Notes under the pieces: generated by a model
Database searches by the model: none
What the model was told of the DNA's origin: nothing
Seen by the model: the letters and a program-made list of their open reading frames with translations, nothing else
In this document: one piece after another, positions 7,787 to 16,627 of the stretch
Layout: the number at the start of each line of letters is the position of its first letter
How positions within the stretch are numbered: position 1 is the first letter of the stretch
Translations under genes and position numbers: made by a program
Assembly: GCA_003249225.1 (NCBI GenBank)
Contig: QKJQ01000022.1
Span: 90,121 to 154,120, forward strand
Direction of reading: 5' to 3'
DNA: 64,000 nucleotides
Source of the DNA: Clostridia bacterium
GTDB taxonomy: Bacteria > Bacillota > Clostridia > Lachnospirales > Lachnospiraceae

Positions 7787-9115
7787 TCAGCCAGGCTCCC
7801 TTGCTTCGTTAATCGGTTGCCTCTGTGCATTGATTGTACGCCTTCCAATCGAATCATAAACAATCTCTGTTTCTTCAAACTCTTCTTTTTTATAGCAGTT
7901 CCTTCCATCAATAAGAATTGGGTGTTTCATTCGCTGTTGATACTTTATGATTGGAAACTGTTTTATCTCATCCCATTCTGTCATGATAAAGCATAGATCG
8001 GCTCCTTCAATCGTATCTTCAATTGAGTTCCGCATAACGGCCGTTCCGGGATTCAACGCTTCAAATCGTTCTGCCGCGGCAGGATCCCATGCCATTACCG
8101 TTGCTCCTTCTTCAACGCAAAGTCTTATCACATCAAGGGAAGGGGCCTCGCGCAGGTCATCAGTCCCCGGTTTAAAGGCCAATCCCAGCACAGCGACCTG
8201 ACATCCCTTCAGAGAACCATAATACTTTCTGGATTTTTTAAAAAGCCGTATTTTCTGATTTTCATTGATCTCAATGGTCGACTTTATGGTCTTTAATTCG
8301 TAATCATGATATCTGGCAAGCCAATGCAGTGCTTTGGTATCCTTTGGGAAGCAGCTGCCCCCATACCCGGTTCCGGGCTTTAGATACTGCGACCCTATCC
8401 TTGTATCAAGGCCCATTCCATAGGTCACCGTTTCGATATCCGCCTGAATAATTTCGCAGAGATTCGCAATCTCATTGATATAGGAAAGCTTCAAGGCGAG
8501 GAAATCATTGGAGGCATATTTTATCATTTCTGCACTCGGACTTTCCGTCAGTATCAGCCTGCCTTCCATTCCCGCATAAATTTTTTTAGCCATTTCAAGC
8601 GCTTCTTTGCTTTCGGAGCCTACCACGATTCTGGCCGGATGCAGGGTATCCCATACGGCCGTTCCCTGTGCAAGGAACTCAGGGTTCGTAGCCACCAGAA
8701 ATCTTCCTTTTTGCTGTTCCTCAAAGAACCTGGCAATCTTCTTGCAGGTTCCAACCGGTGCCGTTGACTTGATTACTACAAGGCACCCATTTGAGAATTC
8801 AACGATGTTCTGGCAGACATCATACAGGTACTGCAGATTTGCGCTTCCGTCTCTTCGCTCCGGTGTTGGTACTGCTATCATCACAACATCCTTATCCTTG
8901 TAAGCCTCTTCCTTTTCTGTCGTAAATATCATACGGTCATAACATTGTATCAAAAGCTCTTCCAGATCTTTTTCAAAGATGGGTGATTTTTTTGCTCGCA
9001 GCGTATCTATTTTACTCTTATCCACGTCAAACATGGTAATCTCATGACCCATTGTGCTAAGTACTACTCCGGTGACAAGCCCTACATAACCGGTTCCGGC
9101 AATTGCAATTCTCAT
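7787..9115 (-). CDS. ugd: UDP-glucose 6-dehydrogenase
   Basis: A 442-residue NAD-dependent enzyme oxidising UDP-glucose to UDP-glucuronate. Seen: N-terminal Rossmann motif GTGYVGLVTG, the catalytic cysteine segment GTGYGGSCFPKD, the LALKLSYINEIANLCE helix and the AFKPGTDDLREAPS segment of the C-terminal domain. The start ATG overlaps the stop of the upstream glycosyltransferase gene by four bases (ATGA), showing tight coupling. Its product would feed a glucuronate-containing glycolipid or polysaccharide, perhaps through that glycosyltransferase. Confidence 0.97.
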   Translation of the reverse strand: MRIAIAGTGYVGLVTGVVLSTMGHEITMFDVDKSKIDTLRAKKSPIFEKDLEELLIQCYDRMIFTTEKEEAYKDKDVVMIAVPTPERRDGSANLQYLYDVCQNIVEFSNGCLVVIKSTAPVGTCKKIARFFEEQQKGRFLVATNPEFLAQGTAVWDTLHPARIVVGSESKEALEMAKKIYAGMEGRLILTESPSAEMIKYASNDFLALKLSYINEIANLCEIIQADIETVTYGMGLDTRIGSQYLKPGTGYGGSCFPKDTKALHWLARYHDYELKTIKSTIEINENQKIRLFKKSRKYYGSLKGCQVAVLGLAFKPGTDDLREAPSLDVIRLCVEEGATVMAWDPAAAERFEALNPGTAVMRNSIEDTIEGADLCFIMTEWDEIKQFPIIKYQQRMKHPILIDGRNCYKKEEFEETEIVYDSIGRRTINAQRQPINEAREPG

Positions 9116-10392
9116 GACTGCCTCATTTCTGCCACACGCTTCGAATCGCAGGACCTTTGCAACAACCGTTGCTTTACTTTAACCTCGACCTGTCTTATTG
9201 AGATCCTGCTGCCAAACGCTGTTCTGTCAGACCGCAGTCCGCTGTGTGACACGATGACCTCCTCATATTCGCTCAGTAGTCCTTCGAATATGTCCTCCCA
9301 GCTTCTGGCTCCGGCAGTCTTTAAAGCTCCTTGTCTTAGATACTCCCTCAGCGCTTTCTTCTCCATTATTTCGACCAGCCGCTCGTAGAATTCTTCCTTT
9401 TCTCTTTCCCCCGTTTCACATAGCAGTGAGTTCTGTCCGGAAATCAGGAACTCTGTCACACCGCCGCTGTTCATTGCCACGACAGGGAGTCCGCTGGCCA
9501 TAGCCTCGAGTGCTGCATTTCCGAATGTCTCCGTTGCTGAGGGAAAAGCAAAACAATCACAGGATGCATAGATCTCTGACAGCTTTTCTCCTTTTTGAAA
9601 TCCAGTCATAATAACATTATCAAATCCATATTGCTCAATTACTTCACGGTAGGTTCCATCACCTGCAAAAACAAAAGCAGCCCTTCCCTTATACTCCCGG
9701 TTCATCCTCTCGATTGCATAAAGCAGCAGGTCCAGCCCTTTCTCCGGATTTATCCGGCCGACATAGAGAAAAGCAAATTTGTTCCGTATATTCAATGCTT
9801 CCCTGACTTCTTCTTTCCGGTATTTCGTATCAAACCGGTCCTTGTCAATTCCCCTTGACCAGATACCGATTTTCTTATATCCCTTGGTAAGCAATGAATT
9901 TCTTGTATGTTTTGAAGGGACCAGTATTCTGTCTGCATTCTTATAATACTGCCGTAAATAGCTTTCTGCCGCTGGAACGAAAAGTGAAAGATGATAAAAA
10001 TCAAGGTATTTACAATAATCTGTATGGTAGCTCATGACAAGTGGCAGATGATTGGCTTTCGCGTATTTTACACCGATGCGTCCGATCCCAAACTCGGTAA
10101 CAACATGGATTAGATCTGGCTTAAAATGACTGCATAACGCGCTTATCTCCTCATAACGGGGGAAGGCCAGACAGCTGTTGGGAGCGATTTTCATATTTCT
10201 GCCTCTGAACCGATAGATTCCCTTTGCACTTTGTGCCACAAACCCTTCTCGCTCTTCCTTCTTCGCATAATCCGGTGCAAAAATCAGAAATTCAACACCT
10301 TCTCTTGCAAGATAGCCCATTAATTTTGTTAAAGTATTCGTTACTCCATTAACCTCCGGTGCGTATGTATCCGTAAAGTATGCAATTCTCAC
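9112..10392 (-). CDS. GT4 family glycosyltransferase (MgtA/SqdX-like)
   Basis: A 426-residue retaining glycosyltransferase with two Rossmann domains. Seen: N-terminal FTDTYAPEVNGVTNTL, YVGRINPEKGLD, FVFAGDG, and the donor-binding SATETFGNAALEAMASGLPVVAMNSGG with its E-x7-E element. The start is GTG at 10392 after a strong AAAGGAGGAAGCT. This sequence type is common in glycolipid synthases (SqdX, MgtA, alpha-mannosyl or glucuronosyl transferases). With ugd overlapping its 3' end, a UDP-glucuronate-derived glycolipid is plausible, but the donor sugar cannot be read from sequence. Confidence 0.9.
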   Translation of the reverse strand: MRIAYFTDTYAPEVNGVTNTLTKLMGYLAREGVEFLIFAPDYAKKEEREGFVAQSAKGIYRFRGRNMKIAPNSCLAFPRYEEISALCSHFKPDLIHVVTEFGIGRIGVKYAKANHLPLVMSYHTDYCKYLDFYHLSLFVPAAESYLRQYYKNADRILVPSKHTRNSLLTKGYKKIGIWSRGIDKDRFDTKYRKEEVREALNIRNKFAFLYVGRINPEKGLDLLLYAIERMNREYKGRAAFVFAGDGTYREVIEQYGFDNVIMTGFQKGEKLSEIYASCDCFAFPSATETFGNAALEAMASGLPVVAMNSGGVTEFLISGQNSLLCETGEREKEEFYERLVEIMEKKALREYLRQGALKTAGARSWEDIFEGLLSEYEEVIVSHSGLRSDRTAFGSRISIRQVEVKVKQRLLQRSCDSKRVAEMRQS

Positions 10393-10759
10393 AGCTTCCT
10401 CCTTTTCACATGCAGGACTGATTGTTTTTCTATTTATTTTCAGTGTAGCACGTTGAGGTAAAATGACTGTTATACTTAGGATAAATCGCAGGAAAGAATG
10501 TTAAATCATAAAGAGCAGAGATAAATTACTGCTTTCACTCCTGCATAAAAATACATTTGCAGATTACATGATCGTACAAAATAAGCCTCTTATTATCTTT
10601 ACTAAAGGGCGTCTTGTCGTAGTCAGTGTTACAATTACAGCGGATGTATGTCTGCTGAACCTTATACTTCCCGGCAAACAATCGGCATACAAAAATGCGT
10701 CCCTTATAAAGATAATAACAGGCTGTATATGAATCCTGTAACTGATAAAAGCAAGAACT
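10393..10759. other. Intergenic gap, no gene seen
   Basis: This 367 bp stretch holds the upstream region of the glycosyltransferase gene (minus) and the downstream region of the amidohydrolase gene. The 75-codon ORF 10564-10791 has no ribosome binding site, overlaps the real amidohydrolase end and shows no protein-like pattern. I see no clear terminator and no strong promoter. Confidence 0.6.
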
Positions 10760-11530
10760 CTATAATCCCAGAATACGCTCTGCATTCCCATGAAAAATAA
10801 GTTCCTTTGCCTCTTCTGGTATATGCTCGTGTTTTACTGCCTGAACATACATACCAGGATTGCAGATCGGATAATCGGTTCCAAACAAAAACCGCTCCGC
10901 CCCTAACTGCTCTACTCCATACTTTAACATACCATAACGAAAAAGACCGGTTCCTGATAAGTCAAGAGAAAGATTCCTGTATTTTCTCATACGCTCCAGA
11001 TGGGAAAGAAAATCGCCCTTTTGCCCCGGATGTGCTGCCACAAAGGTTACATTCGGATGAGCAGCAACCATTTTTTCCATCTGGTCCGGATCCATTGAAT
11101 GAAAATTTACGACAAGCTCAAGCTGTCCTGCCGTATCAAGGATCTCGGAGAACTCTTTGCAGGAATAATCAGACCATCCATGGGCATAAGGAACAAGCTC
11201 TCCGACCAGCTTGACACCTTCTGCCTTCATACTTTCCATCTCTTCACAGGACTCTTTCACAAAATCAGGTGATACATGAATTCCCGGTGTATAAAATCCT
11301 TCCCATTGCTTTGCCAGCATAATTGCTTCCCGGTTCATCTGCCGAAAAGGTTCAAAATCAGTTACCCGCTCTTTCCCAAGCATCCTGATTACGGAGCCAC
11401 AGATACGATCAATGCCGGCTGCTTCTATGTCCTGTTTGAAAAATCCATCCGAAAAATCCATGCTTTCTTTGTACATACATAAATTTTCTTCCTGCTGTAC
11501 AAAGGGATGGACGTGAAAGTCGATAATCAT
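10760..11530 (-). CDS. Amidohydrolase family (TIM-barrel) metal-dependent hydrolase
   Basis: A 256-residue protein of the amidohydrolase 2 type. Seen: the metal-binding HxH near the N-terminus (DFHVHPF), a FVAAHPGQ segment with a ligand histidine and the C-terminal GTDYPICNPG with the catalytic aspartate. Family members hydrolyse or decarboxylate small cyclic or aromatic acids; the substrate here is not known. Its ATG overlaps the stop of the upstream DsrE-like gene by four bases, so the two form an operon. Confidence 0.85.
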   Translation of the reverse strand: MIIDFHVHPFVQQEENLCMYKESMDFSDGFFKQDIEAAGIDRICGSVIRMLGKERVTDFEPFRQMNREAIMLAKQWEGFYTPGIHVSPDFVKESCEEMESMKAEGVKLVGELVPYAHGWSDYSCKEFSEILDTAGQLELVVNFHSMDPDQMEKMVAAHPNVTFVAAHPGQKGDFLSHLERMRKYRNLSLDLSGTGLFRYGMLKYGVEQLGAERFLFGTDYPICNPGMYVQAVKHEHIPEEAKELIFHGNAERILGL

Positions 11531-11865
11531 ATAGATATCACCTGGTAGCCCTTCTCGATGTATGCATTCATCCCGGCGTGTCCCATCATATCATGAAGCA
11601 TGGGAAGTTTGGTTTCTAAAATTTGCTCATACACATCAAGAACCTTCGAACAGGCCAGACATACTCCTGCAATCAAACCTTGTTCTTTTGCTTTCAGGTA
11701 CAAAGGATTTTTTTCTTCCTCGAACACTGGTACCAGTTTGACGGAAGATCCTTCAAATATAATTTTTACTTCTTTACCTTCTGTTGTCATATCAATCGCA
11801 TTCATCAGGATGTGCAGAAAGCACATCTTCTTTTCTGTCATACCATAAAATAAAATCTTATCCAT
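11527..11865 (-). CDS. DsrE/DsrF-like small protein
   Basis: A 112-residue protein resembling the DsrE-like family (small sulfur-relay or peroxiredoxin-like folds): MDKILFYGMTEKK at the start, an EVKIIFEGSSVKLVP strand, and cysteines in GVCLACSKVLD. The ORF opens at 11970; the ATG at 11865 follows GGAGGTAAGG and is the better start. First gene of a two-gene operon with the amidohydrolase. Function of the pair unknown. Confidence 0.7.
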   Translation of the reverse strand: MDKILFYGMTEKKMCFLHILMNAIDMTTEGKEVKIIFEGSSVKLVPVFEEEKNPLYLKAKEQGLIAGVCLACSKVLDVYEQILETKLPMLHDMMGHAGMNAYIEKGYQVISI

Positions 11866-12002
11866 CCTTACCTCCGTTTCTGCATTTGCTGCTGCAAACC
11901 AGCTTCCATGAAAATATCTTATGCAACCTTTTTTTAAGTGTTGTTCTTTATGATTTATATCATACCACATTTTTTAACAGTATACGACGATAACCTATCA
12001 AA

Positions 12003-12021
12003 ACGATAGTATTCCTATCGT
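12003..12021. promoter_or_regulatory. Inverted repeat ACGATAG-N5-CTATCGT upstream of the DsrE/amidohydrolase operon
   Basis: Perfect 7-bp arms with a five-base centre, about 140 bp before the start codon of the DsrE-like gene. A possible -10 TATGAT lies closer to the gene. It could be an operator, but no regulator gene is adjacent. Confidence 0.35.
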
Positions 12022-12083
12022 AAGCGCAGAACACAGCAATTCGTAACATATGTCTGCCTTATTTCCCTTTCGCACGACGATAA

Positions 12084-12117
12084 AAACAGCACTTACATCT
12101 CTGTGTAAGTGCTGTTT
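12084..12117 (-). terminator. Terminator of the tannase-like lipoprotein gene
   Basis: AACAGCACTTACA and TGTAAGTGCTGTT form a 13-bp stem 20 bp past the stop at 12139. On the minus strand it is followed by TTTTATC; the plus strand also has a short U run, so it may act both ways. Confidence 0.85.
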
Positions 12118-12138
12118 TATAGTGTTTATATATATTAT

Positions 12139-14526
12139 TTAATCTGCATTAAATAATTGCGATAATACATCCTGATGTTCTTCAAGTGCATCAAGCACGA
12201 ACGTATCCCAGTGTCGGGCATCGGTATCCGAGTCACCGAACACATAATCTTCCTGACCATAATCAATAACATCAAATCCAGGGATAGCTTTGCTTGCACC
12301 GGCTGTTCTGTAGGCTGCCGCATCAGCAAGCGTAAAGGATACATTGCTGATATCTTCATAGTTCACCCAGCTGCTGATGTCCGTTCCCGTTGCTTCTGTT
12401 GCCGAACCGTTTTCTGTCTGTGTCTGTGCTGTACTTTTTGTTACAGTTACCGCACCATCCACATATTTTCCATACATTTCATCAACATACAGTGCCAGTG
12501 ATTCTCCTAAGATTTCTGAAGGTACATGGCCACCGTTCCACTGCCATTCTATTTCGGCATCGACTCCGGCATTCAGCCACGCGATCTGAAGATTAAGCGA
12601 AGAGAACATTGACATGTCACCTTCGGATGCTCCCATCATGATTCTTGTCCAGACAGGGTTATCTGTATCCTCAGCGCCGATATAATTGAGTGGATTGTAA
12701 AGGGACACAATATTGTTGCCATATTCGTCACCAGCTTCAATCTCTGCAATGTCTGCCTGGTATGCCGCGAGCATTTCATCATAGGTTGCGTAGTTTGACG
12801 AATCTTTTCCACCGGATGACGACTGTGTTGTTCCGGCATCCGGAGTTCCGACCACCATAACATTATCGCTGTTATCCGTTGTCGATCCGTCTGTCGTCGT
12901 TCCATCTGTTGGTGCTGCTGTGCTTTCTGAAGTTCCATTTGTACTATCCGTAGTTCCTGTTGTGGTTCCGCCGGGACCTCCGGTCATTCCGGCAGGTGCA
13001 CCGGTCATGTCACCGCCTGGACCACCGGTGAAATCTCCCATATCTCCGCCAGGACCACCCATTTCACTGGATGAACTTCCCTTTGCGTATTTGCCTTCAA
13101 TAAATGCCACAGCTTTATCCTCTGAGGTCATTGCCGCTACTTCTGCATCGCTTAATGCAGTTCCGTCTTCATTAAACCATGTCCAACCTTCCGAATAATC
13201 AAGGTTATCGAGGTACCACTGAAGGTTCTGGGTAAACTCCGCAAGATACAGGTCAAGATAAGTTCCGTAGTAGCCATTTGTCTCCGGATATGCTGCCAGA
13301 TCATAGCCAATGCTAAGTGCAATGGTATCGTTCATATCACCATCATTGTTCAGATCAAATCCAACAACAGATTCTTCCACGGTAAGATTCTGTGCATTGA
13401 TATATTCCATGTATGTCTCGGAGAGATATTCTGCGAGCTGTGCCTGGAACGATGTACCAAAGTCGTATGTAGTATCCATATAGTATTCAAATGCCATGGT
13501 AATATCACCTTCATACAGTGATGTAATTGCACTGTAAGCCACACAGCCCCATGCTCCGTCTGAGATATCAAAGTCAACACCATCAATGGTAACGGTTGTT
13601 GAATATCCGCCGTCGCTGGTCTCATAGACGCCAACCGCACCAGCTTCGATCTGATAATCATAAAAGTCAGAATTGTTGGAAGTTGCAGCAAACATTGTTG
13701 CGTGAGCCGCTCCACCGGAACCACCGGTAGAAACAAAATAATCAACACTTCCGGGAAGATTTCCAAGAAGAATATTATATTTTACATATCTGGCTGCTGC
13801 TTTCTGGTCTGCCAGACAGCTTGGTGCATCACCGGTATAGTAAGTATTTCCGCTGTCATCGGTTGCTGTGTCCTGTTTTCCGCGATTTCCGCAGGCAATG
13901 TTAATGTATCCGTCTGCGGCATAGGTCGTTGCTGCCGTACTGTTCATGGCAGATCCATATCCGGCTGCTCCCGTGTTAAGAATAACCGGTGCTGTTGCCG
14001 CTGTATAGACCTGTCCGTTCGTACTGGTAATCTCTGCCGTATAGTCAATGACCAGAGATCCTTTTACCGCTTCTGTGTAACTTGATGAAATAATATCGGC
14101 TGTTCCGTCTGCATTTGTATCAATACCGGTTACATACGCACCTGGAACACATACAGATACGCCCTGCTGATCCGGAAGTTCCGGATAGGCTACTGCCGAT
14201 ACAATGGACAATACCCATGCATCTGAATCTGCATAATAGGTCCACTCCTGATCTGCGTTATTTGCCAGGTTCAAAGTGCTTTCAATGTAGGCAGCATCGG
14301 ATACGATATCTACTGTTTCCGTGTCAGAAGTGGTATCTGTATTGCTCTGGTCAGCAGTATCTGATGTATTGGTATCCGATGCTGCATCTGTCGATGTTGT
14401 ATTCGTTGTGCTGCTGGTTGCTGTATTTCCTGCATTTGTACTGCTGTTGTTCTCGGCTGAACTGCCGCAAGCCGCCAGACTTACAACCATTGTACAGATA
14501 AGAAGCAGGGTAGCTGTTTTTTTCAT
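12139..14526 (-). CDS. Large lipoprotein with a tannase/feruloyl-esterase-like alpha/beta hydrolase domain
   Basis: A 795-residue secreted lipoprotein. Seen: lysine-rich start, hydrophobic stretch and lipobox LAACGSS, then about 70 residues of Ser/Thr/Asn/Asp-rich linker. The body has ACGNRGKQDT, GDAPSCLADQKAAARYVKYN and the nucleophile motif TGGSGGAAHATMFAATSNN (GxSxG, Ser at about residue 270), which matches my memory of clostridial subtype A tannases. Mid-protein there is a Gly/Pro/Met insert (GGPGGDM repeated, about residues 490-530) and a Thr/Ser linker. The ATG at 14526 follows AAAGGAGG; the ORF opens earlier at 14607. It would act at the outer face of the membrane on galloyl or hydroxycinnamoyl esters. 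It lies just after a two-component system and a MATE exporter and has its own repeat-bearing promoter. The substrate is inference. Confidence 0.75.
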   Translation of the reverse strand: MKKTATLLLICTMVVSLAACGSSAENNSSTNAGNTATSSTTNTTSTDAASDTNTSDTADQSNTDTTSDTETVDIVSDAAYIESTLNLANNADQEWTYYADSDAWVLSIVSAVAYPELPDQQGVSVCVPGAYVTGIDTNADGTADIISSSYTEAVKGSLVIDYTAEITSTNGQVYTAATAPVILNTGAAGYGSAMNSTAATTYAADGYINIACGNRGKQDTATDDSGNTYYTGDAPSCLADQKAAARYVKYNILLGNLPGSVDYFVSTGGSGGAAHATMFAATSNNSDFYDYQIEAGAVGVYETSDGGYSTTVTIDGVDFDISDGAWGCVAYSAITSLYEGDITMAFEYYMDTTYDFGTSFQAQLAEYLSETYMEYINAQNLTVEESVVGFDLNNDGDMNDTIALSIGYDLAAYPETNGYYGTYLDLYLAEFTQNLQWYLDNLDYSEGWTWFNEDGTALSDAEVAAMTSEDKAVAFIEGKYAKGSSSSEMGGPGGDMGDFTGGPGGDMTGAPAGMTGGPGGTTTGTTDSTNGTSESTAAPTDGTTTDGSTTDNSDNVMVVGTPDAGTTQSSSGGKDSSNYATYDEMLAAYQADIAEIEAGDEYGNNIVSLYNPLNYIGAEDTDNPVWTRIMMGASEGDMSMFSSLNLQIAWLNAGVDAEIEWQWNGGHVPSEILGESLALYVDEMYGKYVDGAVTVTKSTAQTQTENGSATEATGTDISSWVNYEDISNVSFTLADAAAYRTAGASKAIPGFDVIDYGQEDYVFGDSDTDARHWDTFVLDALEEHQDVLSQLFNAD

Positions 14527-14605
14527 TTGATTTCCTCCTTTATATTCCATGAATCCTTTTTCGGTCTGATCAATCGTGTTTTGATCCTGTTTCACCGTTG
14601 ATACC

Positions 14606-14638
14606 AAAGTACCATGGAAAGATTGAAGTAATATTGAA
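14606..14638 (-). promoter_or_regulatory. Direct-repeat response-regulator box and -10 of the lipoprotein gene
   Basis: On the minus strand TTTCAAT-N4-CTTCAAT (two half-sites 11 bp apart, 14622-14638) is followed after exactly 10 bp by TACTTT (14606-14611) as a likely -10. There is no good -35, as expected for a promoter activated by an OmpR-type regulator bound over the -35 region. The regulator is probably the one at 15943-16626. Confidence 0.6.
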
Positions 14639-14663
14639 AAAACGCCCCTGCTTTTTGAAAAAT

Positions 14664-15950
14664 CTATGAATCTTTTGGAAGTATGACTTTAAATGTCATC
14701 TTCCCATCCGAATACGAAGCTAAAATTTCTCCCTTGTGTGCTGTAACAATTGCTTTTGCAATCGAAAGACCAAGACCATAGTGTCCCTGCCCCGATGATG
14801 TTCTTGCTTTATCTGCCCTGTAAAAACGTTCAAATATCAGTTCCATCTGCTCCTGTGACACCGGCTGCCCTTCATTCGTCACGGTCAGTGTTATGTTATT
14901 TTTTTCTTCCTTCAGGGTAACATCAATACTGCTCTTTTCAACAGAATGTTCGATTGCATTATCCATAAGAATCGAAACAAGATTTTGTATTTGTTCTTTA
15001 TTCCCCATGAGAAAGAGACTTTTTTGGATCTCGGTGTTGATCACCGTTCCTTTCTCAAAAGCAATACTCTCAAAGGGAAGAATATCCCCGGTTACCAGAT
15101 GGCTTACATCAATTTTATTCTTTTCCGGTTCAACATTTTCCGTACGTGCAAGTATCAGCAGCTGATGAACAAGTTCTGTCATTCTCTTGTTTTCATAACG
15201 TATGTTCTCAAGCCATTTACTCTTTCCCACTTCCCGTTCCAGCATATCCACATTGGTCTGGATCACCGCAAGCGGCGTTTTTAGTTCATGGCCCGCATCG
15301 GACAAATATTGTTTCTGTTTTTTGAAAGTCACTTCAAGTGGTCTGACGATTCTTTTGGACAGGTCCAGTGCAACAATAAAAATCAAAAGAACCGCAATGC
15401 CTCCAAAAATCAGTGTATATTGAGCCAGGGTCTTTACACTCTCCTGCAGTACCGTATTGTCCATCACAACGACCAGCATCACACCATTTGAAGTCTCTCT
15501 GTGATAGACCCATTGGTCATACATGCCATTCGCTTTAGTTTCATCAAAGATACGGCCTGCAAGTTCAAGCAGTTTCTCTTCCGAGATTCCGCTGCTGTCC
15601 TCCTTGTTTACTACAGTTTCCGTGCCATCTTCGTCTTTCGCTACTGCGTAAAAAGTCAGAACACTGCTGTCATAGAATTCAGGGAGGATGGAATCTTCCG
15701 GTGCCTGTTCCTGTGGTGGTGTCTGGATCTCCAAATGTCCGGTATCTGCTGAGCTGTCCACAGAGGTTGTACTATCAAAAGCAGTATTGCTCTTCCAATA
15801 ACCATCCGCATATAATTCCAGCATCTTTCTGTCTTTATGATATACTTCATAGTAACTTGAAAAGTATATGACACACAATGTCCCTGCAAACAAACCGACC
15901 AGCACTGCCATGATCGCCGCAACAATTTTCATTCTGGATCTTCTAAACAT
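14664..15950 (-). CDS. Sensor histidine kinase (TCS with MATE and lipoprotein)
   Basis: A 428-residue membrane kinase. Seen: TM helix about 9-31, an extracytoplasmic region of about 140 residues, second TM about 172-193, H-box SDAGHELKTPLAVIQ, N-box ILMDNAIEHS, a G1 region NEGQPV and GHYGLGLSIAKAIV. The ATG at 15950 has GAGG seven bases before it and overlaps the regulator gene by eight bases. No HAMP is obvious. It would phosphorylate the neighbouring regulator in response to a signal outside the membrane; the neighbouring lipoprotein hydrolase suggests a plant-phenolic or other ester ligand, which is inference. Confidence 0.95.
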   Translation of the reverse strand: MFRRSRMKIVAAIMAVLVGLFAGTLCVIYFSSYYEVYHKDRKMLELYADGYWKSNTAFDSTTSVDSSADTGHLEIQTPPQEQAPEDSILPEFYDSSVLTFYAVAKDEDGTETVVNKEDSSGISEEKLLELAGRIFDETKANGMYDQWVYHRETSNGVMLVVVMDNTVLQESVKTLAQYTLIFGGIAVLLIFIVALDLSKRIVRPLEVTFKKQKQYLSDAGHELKTPLAVIQTNVDMLEREVGKSKWLENIRYENKRMTELVHQLLILARTENVEPEKNKIDVSHLVTGDILPFESIAFEKGTVINTEIQKSLFLMGNKEQIQNLVSILMDNAIEHSVEKSSIDVTLKEEKNNITLTVTNEGQPVSQEQMELIFERFYRADKARTSSGQGHYGLGLSIAKAIVTAHKGEILASYSDGKMTFKVILPKDS

Positions 15951-16626
15951 TGATCGACCTCAATTCATATCCTATGCCGCGCAGAGCCTTGATTTCCACG
16001 GCTGCGCCAATGAACAATATCTTCTTTCTGGTGAATGTAAGATATACTTCTACATTGTTATACTCTGACTCATAATCATAACCCCAGATTCTGAGCGCCA
16101 ACTGTTCTCTTGTCAGCACCATCTTCTGATTCAGTATAAAATACTCCAGTATTCTGAATTCCTTCTCGCTCAGTCTGACCGATTGTCCATTTGTTGTACA
16201 GGTCAGGTTACATGTCGTAACATTCAGCTCCATATCTCCAAAGTTTAGAACTTCAGCCACCGGAACATCATTTCGCCGCACCAGCGCCCGAAGCCTTGCC
16301 AGAAGTTCCCTGGTCTCAAAAGGCTTTGCGAGATAATCATCGGCTCCGCTGTCGAGTCCCATGACCTTATCATCAAGTTCTGTTTTGGCAGTCAGCATAA
16401 GGATCGGTGTCTTAATACCTCGACGTCTTGCTCGTTTTGTGATCTCAAACCCCGACATTCCGGGAAGCATAACATCAAGAATAATAATGTCATATTCCAC
16501 ATCAAGGATTGCGCCAAGTCCGGAAATTCCATCTTCGCATACTGTGACTTCATAGTCTTCCAGACGGAGCAGTTCAGACAGTGCTTCTGCCATCCTGCTT
16601 TCATCTTCAACCAGCAATATCTTCAA
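15943..16626 (-). CDS. OmpR-family response regulator
   Basis: A 227-residue regulator: receiver domain with VEDESR acidic pair, phospho-accepting Asp in IIILDVMLPGMSG and the conserved Lys in LAKPFETRELLARL, followed by a winged-helix domain (LSEKEFRILEYFILN, RIWGYDYESEYNNVEVYLTFTRKK). The start is TTG at 16626, one base after the stop of the MATE gene, with AGGGGG in the MATE 3' end as ribosome binding site. It is translationally coupled to the kinase. The direct repeat at 14622-14638 is its likely target. Confidence 0.95.
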   Translation of the reverse strand: MKILLVEDESRMAEALSELLRLEDYEVTVCEDGISGLGAILDVEYDIIILDVMLPGMSGFEITKRARRRGIKTPILMLTAKTELDDKVMGLDSGADDYLAKPFETRELLARLRALVRRNDVPVAEVLNFGDMELNVTTCNLTCTTNGQSVRLSEKEFRILEYFILNQKMVLTREQLALRIWGYDYESEYNNVEVYLTFTRKKILFIGAAVEIKALRGIGYELRSINV

Positions 16627-16627
16627 A

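Noticed and set aside
7732-7911. 60-residue N-terminal extension of the radical SAM ORF
   Set aside because: Would overlap ugd by 125 bp; the GTG at 7731 has a proper ribosome binding site and gives the usual start.
10564-10791. 75-residue minus-strand ORF
   Set aside because: No ribosome binding site, overlaps the amidohydrolase 3' end, no protein-like pattern.
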